Shown: piece by piece, positions 1 through 5,613 of the stretch | How positions within the stretch are numbered: position 1 is the stretch's first letter | How the letters are laid out: every line of letters starts with the position of its first letter | Assembly: GCA_905214675.1 (NCBI GenBank) | Contig: CAJMMS010000072.1 | Location: 1-7,619, forward strand | Direction: 5' to 3' | Length of the DNA: 7,619 nt | From: an uncultured bacterium | Lineage (GTDB): Bacteria; Bacillota; Clostridia; Lachnospirales; Lachnospiraceae | Notes under the pieces: model-generated | Seen by the model: only the letters and a program-made list of their open reading frames with translations | Database searches by the model: none | What the model was told of the DNA's origin: nothing | Translations under genes and position numbers: made by a program

Positions 1-29
1 ACAGAATCGCTGTGCATCCTCGCGGAGCG

Positions 30-67
30 TTTATCTTAGTCGGAGATTGCACTCCGACTAAGATAAA
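30..67. repeat. Perfect 16-bp inverted repeat at the edge of a broken gene
   Basis: Bases 30-45 are exactly complementary to 52-67, around a 6-nt loop (attgca). No T-run follows on either strand, so it does not look like a normal intrinsic terminator. It ends exactly where recognisable Rpn-family coding sequence resumes at base 68, so it probably marks an insertion or deletion boundary. It could be the end of a mobile element or an intergenic hairpin repeat. The preceding 29 bases are not recognised. Confidence 0.8.
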
Positions 68-451
68 GGGCATAATAAAGAATTAATGGAACATTGTCAG
101 ACCTTAAACGAATATGCTCAATATGTAGAGAAAGTCCGTACTTATACAAAAGAAGACAACTTAGATAACGCTGTGGAACGTGCCGTAAATGAATGTATCC
201 GTGATGGAATTCTTGCAGATTTTCTCACGCAAAACAAATCGGAGGTAATTGCTATGAGTATTTTTGAATATGACGAAAAAGCAGTTCGACAAGTATACTA
301 TGAGGATGGCCTTAAAGCCGGACGCAAAGATGGTATCAAAACCGGCATTTTAAATATGCTGAGAGCAAAAAAGTATTCTCTGGAAGAGATTTCTGAAGTT
401 TTTCAGGTTCCGATAGAGGAAATTGAGCAAATAAAAAAGCAACAAATCTAA
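68..451 (+). pseudogene. C-terminal remnant of an Rpn-family recombination-promoting nuclease/putative transposase
   Basis: The reading frame from base 68 gives GHNKELMEHC followed by LNEYAQYVEKVRTYTKE, AVERAVNECIRDGILADFL and a Lys/Glu-rich tail. From memory this is the typical C-terminal half of Rpn proteins (PD-(D/E)XK nuclease-like, usually near 300 residues) that are abundant in Lachnospiraceae. Only about 127 residues remain and the N-terminal nuclease core is absent. The frame is closed by a TAA at 59-61 inside the hairpin. The first ATG, at base 86, lies within homologous sequence and has no good ribosome site. I therefore read it as a truncated, non-functional gene. Translation of a 121-residue product from base 86 cannot be excluded. 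It ends 8 bases before the trp promoter and appears unrelated to tryptophan synthesis. Confidence 0.6.
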
Positions 452-459
452 TTTTCCTA

Positions 460-488
460 TTGACAAATCCCCACCCCGGTTTTATACT
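460..488 (+). promoter_or_regulatory. Sigma-A-type promoter of the trp operon
   Basis: TTGACA at 460-465 is a perfect -35 box. TATACT at 483-488 is a one-mismatch -10 box, and the spacer is exactly 17 bp. Transcription would begin near 494-497 in an A-rich stretch, giving a leader of about 310 nt up to the terminator. The position, just after the Rpn remnant and before the T-box leader, fits the operon's main promoter. Confidence 0.85.
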
Positions 489-602
489 CAAAAACAACAA
501 AATATTTATCACTTTAAACCGATGAACAAGAGAAGTAAGCAGGAAGTTTTATTCCCAGAGAGCTGCAGGTGGTGAGATTGCAGTAATAGATGTTTTGCCG
601 AA

Positions 603-605
603 TGG
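603..605 (+). promoter_or_regulatory. T-box specifier codon UGG (tryptophan)
   Basis: TGG follows GAA and is followed by a purine (A606) and then the AGGGCAGT segment expected on the 3' side of Stem I. This is the usual specifier-loop context. The codon matches the biosynthetic genes downstream, so the amino-acid assignment is supported twice. Confidence 0.9.
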
Positions 606-740
606 ACTTGTGAGGGCAGTCTGAAACTGTATCTTTTATTTCTATATGAGATATACGAAGTAGGCACTGACGGTGGCTCGATCCGTTATCAGCAGAGTAT
701 GTATGGATGTACATAACAGAGTGGCTGCAATGCAGCAATT

Positions 741-778
741 TGGGTGGTACCGCAGAAGTAATTTATAGCTTTTGTCCC
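741..778 (+). promoter_or_regulatory. T-box motif and antiterminator helix
   Basis: The motif TGGGTGGTACCGCA (741-754) matches the family consensus AGGGUGGNACCGCG except at its first and last bases. GGG 742-744 can pair with CCC 776-778. The bulge is 745-751, with TGGT facing the tRNA acceptor end. GCAGAAG 752-758 can pair with CTTTTGT 769-775, using two G-U pairs. These 3' strands are also the 5' arm of the terminator, so the two structures are mutually exclusive. Confidence 0.9.
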
Positions 779-804
779 TTTGGAGGGGACAGAAGCTTTT
801 TTTT
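767..804 (+). terminator. Intrinsic terminator of the T-box leader
   Basis: A 12-bp stem pairs 767-778 with 786-797, with one G-U pair and a 7-nt loop, and is followed by eight T residues (797-804). It competes with the antiterminator for bases 769-778. It lies about 125 bases before the trpE start, so it can switch off the whole operon. Confidence 0.93.
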
Positions 805-808
805 ATTT

Positions 809-895
809 ATGCCAGAGTCATAGGTCTGAAAGCACGATATGCAAATATTGGAGCAAATTGTGAGAGTACGAAGTACGAAGCAATTTGTATAGCAT
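809..895 (+). repeat. Short copy of a structured interspersed repeat, upstream of trpE
   Basis: This 87-base segment shares two blocks with the longer element at 2949-3146. The first is its start (atgccagagtcataggtct, 809-827). The second is a 61-base block at 835-895 that aligns with 3056-3115. The middle and the right terminal repeat of the long copy are absent, so this looks like an internally deleted derivative. It folds as caaattg 854-860 / caatttg 881-887 around an inner hairpin gtac-gaa-gtac (866-876). It lies between the leader terminator and the trpE ribosome site. No open reading frame or T-run is seen in it. Confidence 0.75.
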
Positions 896-915
896 TTTTA
901 TATGTTTATAAAAGG

Positions 916-922
916 AAAGGAG
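916..922 (+). promoter_or_regulatory. Ribosome binding site that fixes the trpE start
   Basis: AAAGGAG ends 6 bases before the ATG at 929. The upstream in-frame ATG at 902 has only an A/T-rich repeat end before it and no Shine-Dalgarno sequence. The start at 929 is therefore preferred. Confidence 0.88.
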
Positions 923-928
923 TATCGC

Positions 929-2386
929 ATGTATCCAGATTGTGATGAGATTTTAAAACTTGCAAATGATTATGATATGATCCCCGTCTGCCGTGAAATT
1001 TATGCAGATGTTATCACACCGATCACACTTCTTAGAAAGCTGTCCGGAATCAGCAGCAGATATTACCTGCTGGAAAGTATTGAAGGCGGTGAAAAATGGG
1101 GCCGCTATTCTTTTCTCGGATACGATCCAGTGATGCGTGTTTCCTGCAAAGAGAGCGTTGTAACCATCGAAAAGGACGATGAGGTTACAACAAAGCAGAC
1201 GGACAAACCGCTCGATGTCCTGCGTGAGATCATGAAAGACTACAAGGCTCCACGTCTTGCAGGACTCCCTCCTTTTACCGGAGGATTTGTCGGATATTTC
1301 GCATATGCCATGATCGGATATGCGGAACCGACGCTGAACATCAAAAAGGGCATGTTCAATGATTATGATATGATGCTGTTTGATAAAGTCATTGCCTACG
1401 ATCATCTGACGCAGAAGATCAGTGTCATTGTAAATATGAAGACAGACCGGGTTATGGAAAATTACGGAAAGGCTGCTGCTGATATTCAGAATATCATCAA
1501 TATTATCCGCACTGCCCCGGCTCCGGAAATCCCGGTTTCTTCTTCAAAAATAAATTTCACCTGCAATGTCACGCAGGAAGAATACTGCAGGCTGGTTGAA
1601 AAAACAAAAGAATACATCGTTGATGGCGATATTTTCCAGGCAGTTATTTCAAGACAGTTTTCCACGCCTTACGAGGGCAGCCTGATCAATCCGTACCGTG
1701 TGCTGCGTACCACAAATCCTTCTCCGTACATGGTATACCTGAGCATTGACGGCGAAGAGATTATGAGTACTTCCCCGGAAACGCTGGTCCGTCTGGAAAA
1801 TGGCCGTCTGACCACATTCCCGGTAGCCGGTTCCAGACCGCGAGGCACGACACCGGAGGAGGACGAAGCTCTGGAAAAGGATCTGCTTTCTGATGAAAAG
1901 GAACTTTCCGAACACAATATGCTCGTCGATCTCGGCAGAAACGACCTCGGTAAAATTTCAAATTTTGATTCGGTCGAAGTTACAAAATACATGATGATCC
2001 ACCGCTACTCCAAGATCATGCATATCTGCTCACAGGTTGAGGGCAATATCCGCAGCGACTGTGATGGCTTAAGTGCCATTGAGAGCGTCCTGCCTGCCGG
2101 AACGCTTTCCGGTGCACCAAAGATCCGTGCATGTGAGATCATCGAAGAACTGGAAAGTGAACAGCGTGGGATTTACGGCGGTGCACTCGGTTATCTTGAT
2201 TTTACCGGAAACCTGGATACTTGTATCGCGATCCGCATGGCAGTCAAAAAAGATGGTCATGTGTACGTTCAGGCGGGCGGCGGTATTGTCGCTGACAGTA
2301 TTCCGGAAAATGAATATATGGAATCCTACAACAAAGCACTCGCTGTTATGAATGCCGTGAAAAATGCAAAGGAGGTGCTGGAATAA
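929..2386 (+). CDS. trpE: Anthranilate synthase component I
   Basis: TrpE converts chorismate to anthranilate in the cytoplasm, using ammonia supplied by TrpG, and is the committed step of the pathway. The 485-residue product has the usual family length. Near the N-terminus are LLES (47-50), the region where tryptophan feedback binding occurs in known enzymes, and GRYSFLG (58-64). NPSPYM (263-268) also belongs to the feedback site. The chorismate-binding domain shows DGDIFQAVISRQF (232-244), PVAGSRPRG (298-306), EHNMLVDLGRNDLG (328-341), LPAGTLSGAPK (388-398), YGGALGY (416-422) and QAGGGIVADS (448-457). The intact LLES and PSPYM motifs suggest a feedback-sensitive enzyme. The start is set by the ribosome site at 916-922. 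Starting at 902 would add nine residues. Its stop TAA overlaps the trpG ATG by one base. PabB and other chorismate enzymes are relatives, but the context makes TrpE secure. Confidence 0.97.
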   Translation: MYPDCDEILKLANDYDMIPVCREIYADVITPITLLRKLSGISSRYYLLESIEGGEKWGRYSFLGYDPVMRVSCKESVVTIEKDDEVTTKQTDKPLDVLREIMKDYKAPRLAGLPPFTGGFVGYFAYAMIGYAEPTLNIKKGMFNDYDMMLFDKVIAYDHLTQKISVIVNMKTDRVMENYGKAAADIQNIINIIRTAPAPEIPVSSSKINFTCNVTQEEYCRLVEKTKEYIVDGDIFQAVISRQFSTPYEGSLINPYRVLRTTNPSPYMVYLSIDGEEIMSTSPETLVRLENGRLTTFPVAGSRPRGTTPEEDEALEKDLLSDEKELSEHNMLVDLGRNDLGKISNFDSVEVTKYMMIHRYSKIMHICSQVEGNIRSDCDGLSAIESVLPAGTLSGAPKIRACEIIEELESEQRGIYGGALGYLDFTGNLDTCIAIRMAVKKDGHVYVQAGGGIVADSIPENEYMESYNKALAVMNAVKNAKEVLE

Positions 2387-2952
2387 TGGTTCTCTTAATC
2401 GATAATTATGATAGTTTCTCTTATAATCTTGTCCAAATGGCAGGAAGTATCAATCCGGATATCAAAGTAATCCGAAATGATGCCATGACCGTAGAAGAAA
2501 TCCGTACCCTCGCACCTTCTCACATCATTCTGTCTCCAGGACCTGGTTATCCAAAGGATGCCGGTGTATGCGAAGAGATCGTGCGGCAGCTTCAGGGAGA
2601 AATCCCAATCCTCGGAGTATGTCTCGGACATCAGGGCATCTGCGAAGTATACGGCTGCACCATTGCTCATGCAAAACAGTTGATGCACGGAAAAAAGAGC
2701 CGCATCCACATCGATAACAACAGTCCGATCTTCAAAGGACTGGACGAAGAAATGGATGCTGCCAGATATCATTCACTGGTTGCTGTCCGCGAAACCGTTC
2801 CGGATATTCTTCAGGTGATCGGTGAAGATAAAAATGGTGAAGTGATGGCAGTACAGCATAAAACTTATCCGGTATATGGTCTTCAGTTCCATCCGGAATC
2901 CATTCTCACACCGCAGGGACGCATCATTCTTGAAAACTTTTTAGATTTATGA
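2386..2952 (+). CDS. trpG: Anthranilate synthase component II (glutamine amidotransferase)
   Basis: TrpG hydrolyses glutamine and passes ammonia to TrpE. The 188-residue class I amidotransferase is a stand-alone protein, not fused to TrpD as in enteric bacteria. Visible motifs are DNYDSFSYNL (6-15), SPGPGYP (50-56), the nucleophile elbow GVCLGHQ (77-83, catalytic Cys79), RYHSL (127-131) and FHPES (168-172, catalytic His169 and Glu171). The catalytic triad is complete. The start overlaps the trpE stop (TAATG), with AAAGGAGG at 2368-2375, which favours translational coupling. In many Firmicutes one such subunit serves both TrpE and PabB. Whether this one does cannot be seen here. The TGA stop lies in the left terminal repeat of the element that follows. 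Confidence 0.96.
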   Translation: MVLLIDNYDSFSYNLVQMAGSINPDIKVIRNDAMTVEEIRTLAPSHIILSPGPGYPKDAGVCEEIVRQLQGEIPILGVCLGHQGICEVYGCTIAHAKQLMHGKKSRIHIDNNSPIFKGLDEEMDAARYHSLVAVRETVPDILQVIGEDKNGEVMAVQHKTYPVYGLQFHPESILTPQGRIILENFLDL

Positions 2953-3146
2953 TGCCAGGGTCAAAAGGTCTAAATCCACATGAGCTTGCTCATAAGTGGA
3001 TGAAAGGCCTTGGGACCCGCCCCGATATGAGCATAAAAGTGGGATGATAATCCCACGATATGCGAATATTGGAAAGGATTGTTGGAGTGCGAAGCACGGA
3101 ACAATCCGCAGGCATCATAGTTAGAGGCTTTTGACCACGACATCAT
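2949..3146 (+). repeat. Structured repeat with terminal inverted repeats between trpG and trpD (MITE-like)
   Basis: The ends at 2949-2971 and 3123-3146 are imperfect inverted repeats. Bases 2949-2954 pair with 3141-3146 and 2959-2966 pair with 3129-3136, separated by a small internal loop. Inside are four nested or side-by-side helices: gggtc 2958-2962 with gaccc 3014-3018 plus aagg/cctt; tccac and tgagc (2975-2985) with gctca and gtgga (2988-3000); gtggga 3039-3044 with tcccac 3051-3056; and ggattgtt 3076-3083 with aacaatcc 3100-3107 enclosing gtgc-gaa-gcac. An alternative end pair is 2949-2956/3111-3118 (8 bp, perfect). It has no T-run and no supported gene. The left end overlaps the trpG stop codon and the right end stops 10 bases before the trpD ribosome site. 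No clear target-site duplication is visible. A mobile origin is inference. Confidence 0.75.
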
Positions 3147-3171
3147 TACAATATACAGGAGGAAATTTACC

Positions 3172-4185
3172 ATGATAAAAGAAGCTATTTACAAACTGAT
3201 CAACCACGAAGATCTTACTTATGAAGAATCGCTCGCTGTTATGGGTGAAATGATGGACGGCACCGCAACACAGGCTCAGATGGGTGGATTTCTGACTGCA
3301 CTGCGTATGCAGGGGGAAACCATTGACGAGATCACTGCTTTTGCCACGGTTATGCGTGAAAAAGGTGTCAAACTTCACCCGGAGCGTGATGTCATGGAAA
3401 TCGTCGGAACCGGCGGAGATGAAGTCGGAACTTTCAATATTTCCACAACTTCTGCTTTCGTTGTTGCCGCTGCCGGAATTCCGGTTGCAAAGCACGGAAA
3501 CCGCAGTATTTCCAGCCGAAGCGGTGCTGCAGATGTACTCGAAAACCTCGGTGCAAAAATGGATCTGACAGCCGAGCAGAACGAAGCCGTTTTAAAGAAA
3601 ACCGATATGTGCTTTATGTTCGCTCCAGTTTATCATTCTTCCATGCGTTACGCTGCTCCCGTCCGCAAAGAACTGGGCGTTCGTACCGTATTTAATATCT
3701 TAGGTCCTCTGTCCAATCCGGCGGCCGCCAAAATGCAGCTTCTCGGTGTTTACGACAAAGATCTTGCACCGGCTCTGGCTCAGGTTCTTTCCAATCTTGG
3801 TGTTACCCGCGGCGTGGCTGTCTGCGGCGATGACGGACTGGATGAGATTACCCTGACCGGTAAAACTTACGTCAATGAAATCCGAAATGGTGAAATCATT
3901 TCTTATACGATTACCCCGGAACAGTTCGGTTTAAAGAGCTGCGAGCTTTCCGAACTGATCGGCGGCACACCAAAAGAAAACGCTGAGATTACCCGCCGTA
4001 TTCTGACCGGCGAAGAAATCGGACCGAAGCGTGACGTCATCCTGATGAATGCCGGCATGAGTCTCTATCTTGGCATTGATGGCATCACCCTTGCAGAAGG
4101 TATTGAAAAAGCAAAAGAAATGATCGACAGCGGAAAAGCTTACGCAAAACTTCAGGAATTTGTCAAAGCTACACAGGAGGCTTAA
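3172..4185 (+). CDS. trpD: Anthranilate phosphoribosyltransferase
   Basis: TrpD transfers the phosphoribosyl group of PRPP to anthranilate, giving N-(5-phosphoribosyl)anthranilate. The 337 residues match the usual length of the monofunctional enzyme. The N-terminal helical part precedes the PRPP-binding GTGGD (79-83) and the NISTT segment (89-93). KHGNRSISSRSGAADVLE (107-124) and RTVFNILGPLSNP (171-183) are family signatures. DGLDEI (221-226) holds the Asp/Glu pair that binds magnesium in characterised homologues. AGGAGG at 3157-3162 lies 9 bases before the ATG, so ribosomes can initiate independently. That matters because the 219-base gap after trpG, filled by a repeat element, removes direct coupling. 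A 3-base gap separates it from trpC. Confidence 0.97.
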   Translation: MIKEAIYKLINHEDLTYEESLAVMGEMMDGTATQAQMGGFLTALRMQGETIDEITAFATVMREKGVKLHPERDVMEIVGTGGDEVGTFNISTTSAFVVAAAGIPVAKHGNRSISSRSGAADVLENLGAKMDLTAEQNEAVLKKTDMCFMFAPVYHSSMRYAAPVRKELGVRTVFNILGPLSNPAAAKMQLLGVYDKDLAPALAQVLSNLGVTRGVAVCGDDGLDEITLTGKTYVNEIRNGEIISYTITPEQFGLKSCELSELIGGTPKENAEITRRILTGEEIGPKRDVILMNAGMSLYLGIDGITLAEGIEKAKEMIDSGKAYAKLQEFVKATQEA

Positions 4186-4188
4186 TTT

Positions 4189-4974
4189 ATGATTTTGGAA
4201 CAGATTGCGGCAGATACCAGACTTCGCCTGATGGAGGAAAAGAAACTGGTTTCCCCGGAAGAAATGAAAGAAAAAGCTCTCGCCCTTGCAGCAGATCAGA
4301 CTTTTCCATTTGAAAAAATGTTGAAAGAACCTGGTATTCACTATATTTGTGAAGTGAAAAAAGCTTCCCCATCCAAAGGTCTGATCGCAGAAGATTTCCC
4401 GTATCTGCAGATTGCACAGGAATACGAGGCAGCCGGTGCAGGTGCCATCTCCTGCCTGACTGAGCCGAAATATTTTCTTGGAAAGAAAAAATATTTAAAA
4501 GCGATCACAGATGAAGTTTCCATCCCGGTTCTGCGAAAAGATTTTACCGTAGACGAATATCAGATTTACGAAGCGAAAACACTCGGTGCAGGCGTAGTTC
4601 TTCTGATCTGTGCACTGCTTGATACCGAAACGATCCGTTCTTATATTAAAATCTGCGATTGCCTCGGTTTATCTGCACTGGTTGAAGTCCACGATGAGGC
4701 AGAAATGGATTCTGCGATCAAAGCCGGTGCCAGAGTGATCGGTGTAAACAACCGAAACTTAAAAGATTTCACAATAGATATTTCCAACAGCACCCGCCTT
4801 AGAAGTCTTGCTCCGAAAAATGCACTTTTCGTGGCAGAAAGCGGGATCAAAACAGCGGAAGATATTCAGGTATTAAAAGATGCCGGTGTAAATGGTGTGC
4901 TGATCGGCGAAACACTGATGCGAAGTCCCGACAAAGCTGCCATGCTTGCAGCCCTCAATGGAGGAGCCTTATGA
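4189..4974 (+). CDS. trpC: Indole-3-glycerol phosphate synthase
   Basis: TrpC closes the indole ring, converting carboxyphenylamino-deoxyribulose phosphate to indole-3-glycerol phosphate with loss of carbon dioxide and water. The 261-residue (beta/alpha)8 barrel is a normal single-function enzyme, separate from TrpF. Motifs are CEVKKASPSKG (54-64, with catalytic-type Glu55 and Lys57), SCLTE (89-93 region), LRKDFTVDEYQIYEA (115-129, with Lys117 as the likely catalytic acid), LVEVHDE (164-170), GVNNRNLKDF (185-194), ESGI (217-220) and the phosphate-binding GVLIGETLM (236-244). The ribosome site AGGAGG at 4175-4180 lies inside the end of trpD. The stop overlaps the trpF start by four bases (ATGA). 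All expected active-site segments are present. Confidence 0.97.
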   Translation: MILEQIAADTRLRLMEEKKLVSPEEMKEKALALAADQTFPFEKMLKEPGIHYICEVKKASPSKGLIAEDFPYLQIAQEYEAAGAGAISCLTEPKYFLGKKKYLKAITDEVSIPVLRKDFTVDEYQIYEAKTLGAGVVLLICALLDTETIRSYIKICDCLGLSALVEVHDEAEMDSAIKAGARVIGVNNRNLKDFTIDISNSTRLRSLAPKNALFVAESGIKTAEDIQVLKDAGVNGVLIGETLMRSPDKAAMLAALNGGAL

Positions 4975-5582
4975 CAAAGATTAAAATCTGCGGTCTGAAA
5001 CGTAAAGAAGACATTTCTTATGTCAATGAACTGCTTCCCGATTTTGCCGGATTTGTTTTTGCAAAAAGCAGCCGACAGGTCGATGCAAAAAAAGCAGCAG
5101 AATTAAAAAAACAGCTTTCACCAAAGATCAAAGCAGTCGGTGTTTTCGTCAATGCCGAACCGGAATTTATCGCCAAATTATATCAGAGGCAGATCATTGA
5201 TCTTGCACAGCTGCATGGCGATGAAACCACAGATTACATTCATAGATTAAAAAATTTATGCCCTTCCCTCCCGCTGATCAAAGCCGTTCGCGTACAAAGC
5301 ACGAAGCAGATCCTGGAGGCAGAAAAGCTTCCATGCGATTATCTGCTGCTCGATACCTGGCAGAAGGATTCTTACGGCGGAAGCGGCAAAACATTTGACC
5401 GTTCCCTGATCCCACCGCTTGCCAGGCCATGGTTTTTAGCCGGCGGACTAAACGAGGAAAACATTGCGGAAAGTATTTTTAAGTGTCATCCTTGGGCGGT
5501 CGATGTGAGCAGTGCCGTTGAGACGGACGGTGTAAAAAATAAAGAAAAAATAAAGACATTTATCGATCATGTAAGAATATAG
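4971..5582 (+). CDS. trpF: Phosphoribosylanthranilate isomerase
   Basis: TrpF carries out the Amadori rearrangement of phosphoribosylanthranilate to the ribulose form used by TrpC. The 203-residue barrel is of normal length. KICGL at 5-9 supplies the catalytic base Cys7. QLHGDE (80-85) is a family signature. LLLDTW (125-130) gives Asp128 as the probable catalytic acid, followed by the phosphate-loop region YGGSGKTFD (135-143). LAGGL (156-160) and AVDVSSAVE (176-184) form the C-terminal phosphate site. It overlaps trpC by ATGA, with GGAGG at 4960-4964, so translation is probably coupled. It is the most divergent-looking member of the operon, as is typical for TrpF, and holds three of the operon's five tryptophans (130, 154, 174). 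Confidence 0.95.
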   Translation: MTKIKICGLKRKEDISYVNELLPDFAGFVFAKSSRQVDAKKAAELKKQLSPKIKAVGVFVNAEPEFIAKLYQRQIIDLAQLHGDETTDYIHRLKNLCPSLPLIKAVRVQSTKQILEAEKLPCDYLLLDTWQKDSYGGSGKTFDRSLIPPLARPWFLAGGLNEENIAESIFKCHPWAVDVSSAVETDGVKNKEKIKTFIDHVRI

Positions 5583-5613
5583 ATATTACATTATTTACAG
5601 AAAGGATTCACTT

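Larger units (their letters stand above)
495..804 (+). promoter_or_regulatory. T-box riboswitch leader, tRNA-Trp responsive
   Basis: The leader has the ordered parts of a T-box RNA. An AGTA element lies at 534-537. The distal Stem I region carries AGAGAG at 557-562 and GGTGAGA at 571-577, closed by ctgca 563-567 / tgcag 579-583. The specifier-loop region reads GAATGGA, with UGG (Trp) at 603-605. A stem can form at 667-673/683-692, and another at 698-703/710-715 (tatgta/tacata). The T-box motif at 741-754 and a terminator at 767-804 complete it. In this family uncharged tRNA pairs with the specifier codon through its anticodon and with the T-box bulge through its 3' end, favouring antitermination. 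Charged tRNA-Trp lets the terminator form. The start is inferred from the promoter. The upper Stem I fold was not computed. Confidence 0.95.

Noticed and set aside
3..86. Short open frame across the hairpin reading RIAVHPRGAFILVGDCTPTKIK
   Set aside because: It looks protein-like but is only 27 codons, runs off the window edge, passes through a perfect palindrome and matches no family I know.
514..738. Minus-strand open frame of 74 codons in the leader
   Set aside because: It lies antisense to the T-box RNA, whose conserved elements explain this sequence. It has no family resemblance.
495..804. Leader-peptide attenuator or TRAP-binding leader for the trp operon
   Set aside because: There is no short ORF with tandem Trp codons and no series of spaced GAG/UAG triplets. 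The T-box motif and specifier codon are clear.
3076..3107. Intrinsic terminator between trpG and trpD
   Set aside because: The hairpin is strong but no T-run follows. It is also shared with the copy upstream of trpE, so it belongs to the repeat.
809..3146. CRISPR array
   Set aside because: Only two unequal copies of the repeat are present, 2 kb apart, with genes between them and no regular spacers.
3131..3157. Possible internal promoter before trpD (TTGACC with TACAAT or TATACA downstream)
   Set aside because: The spacings are 10 and 15 bases, both too short. The TTGACC is explained as part of the element's right terminal inverted repeat.
2970..3173. Minus-strand open frame of 67 codons in the trpG-trpD gap
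   Set aside because: It falls inside the palindromic repeat, has no recognisable domain and is best seen as a chance frame.
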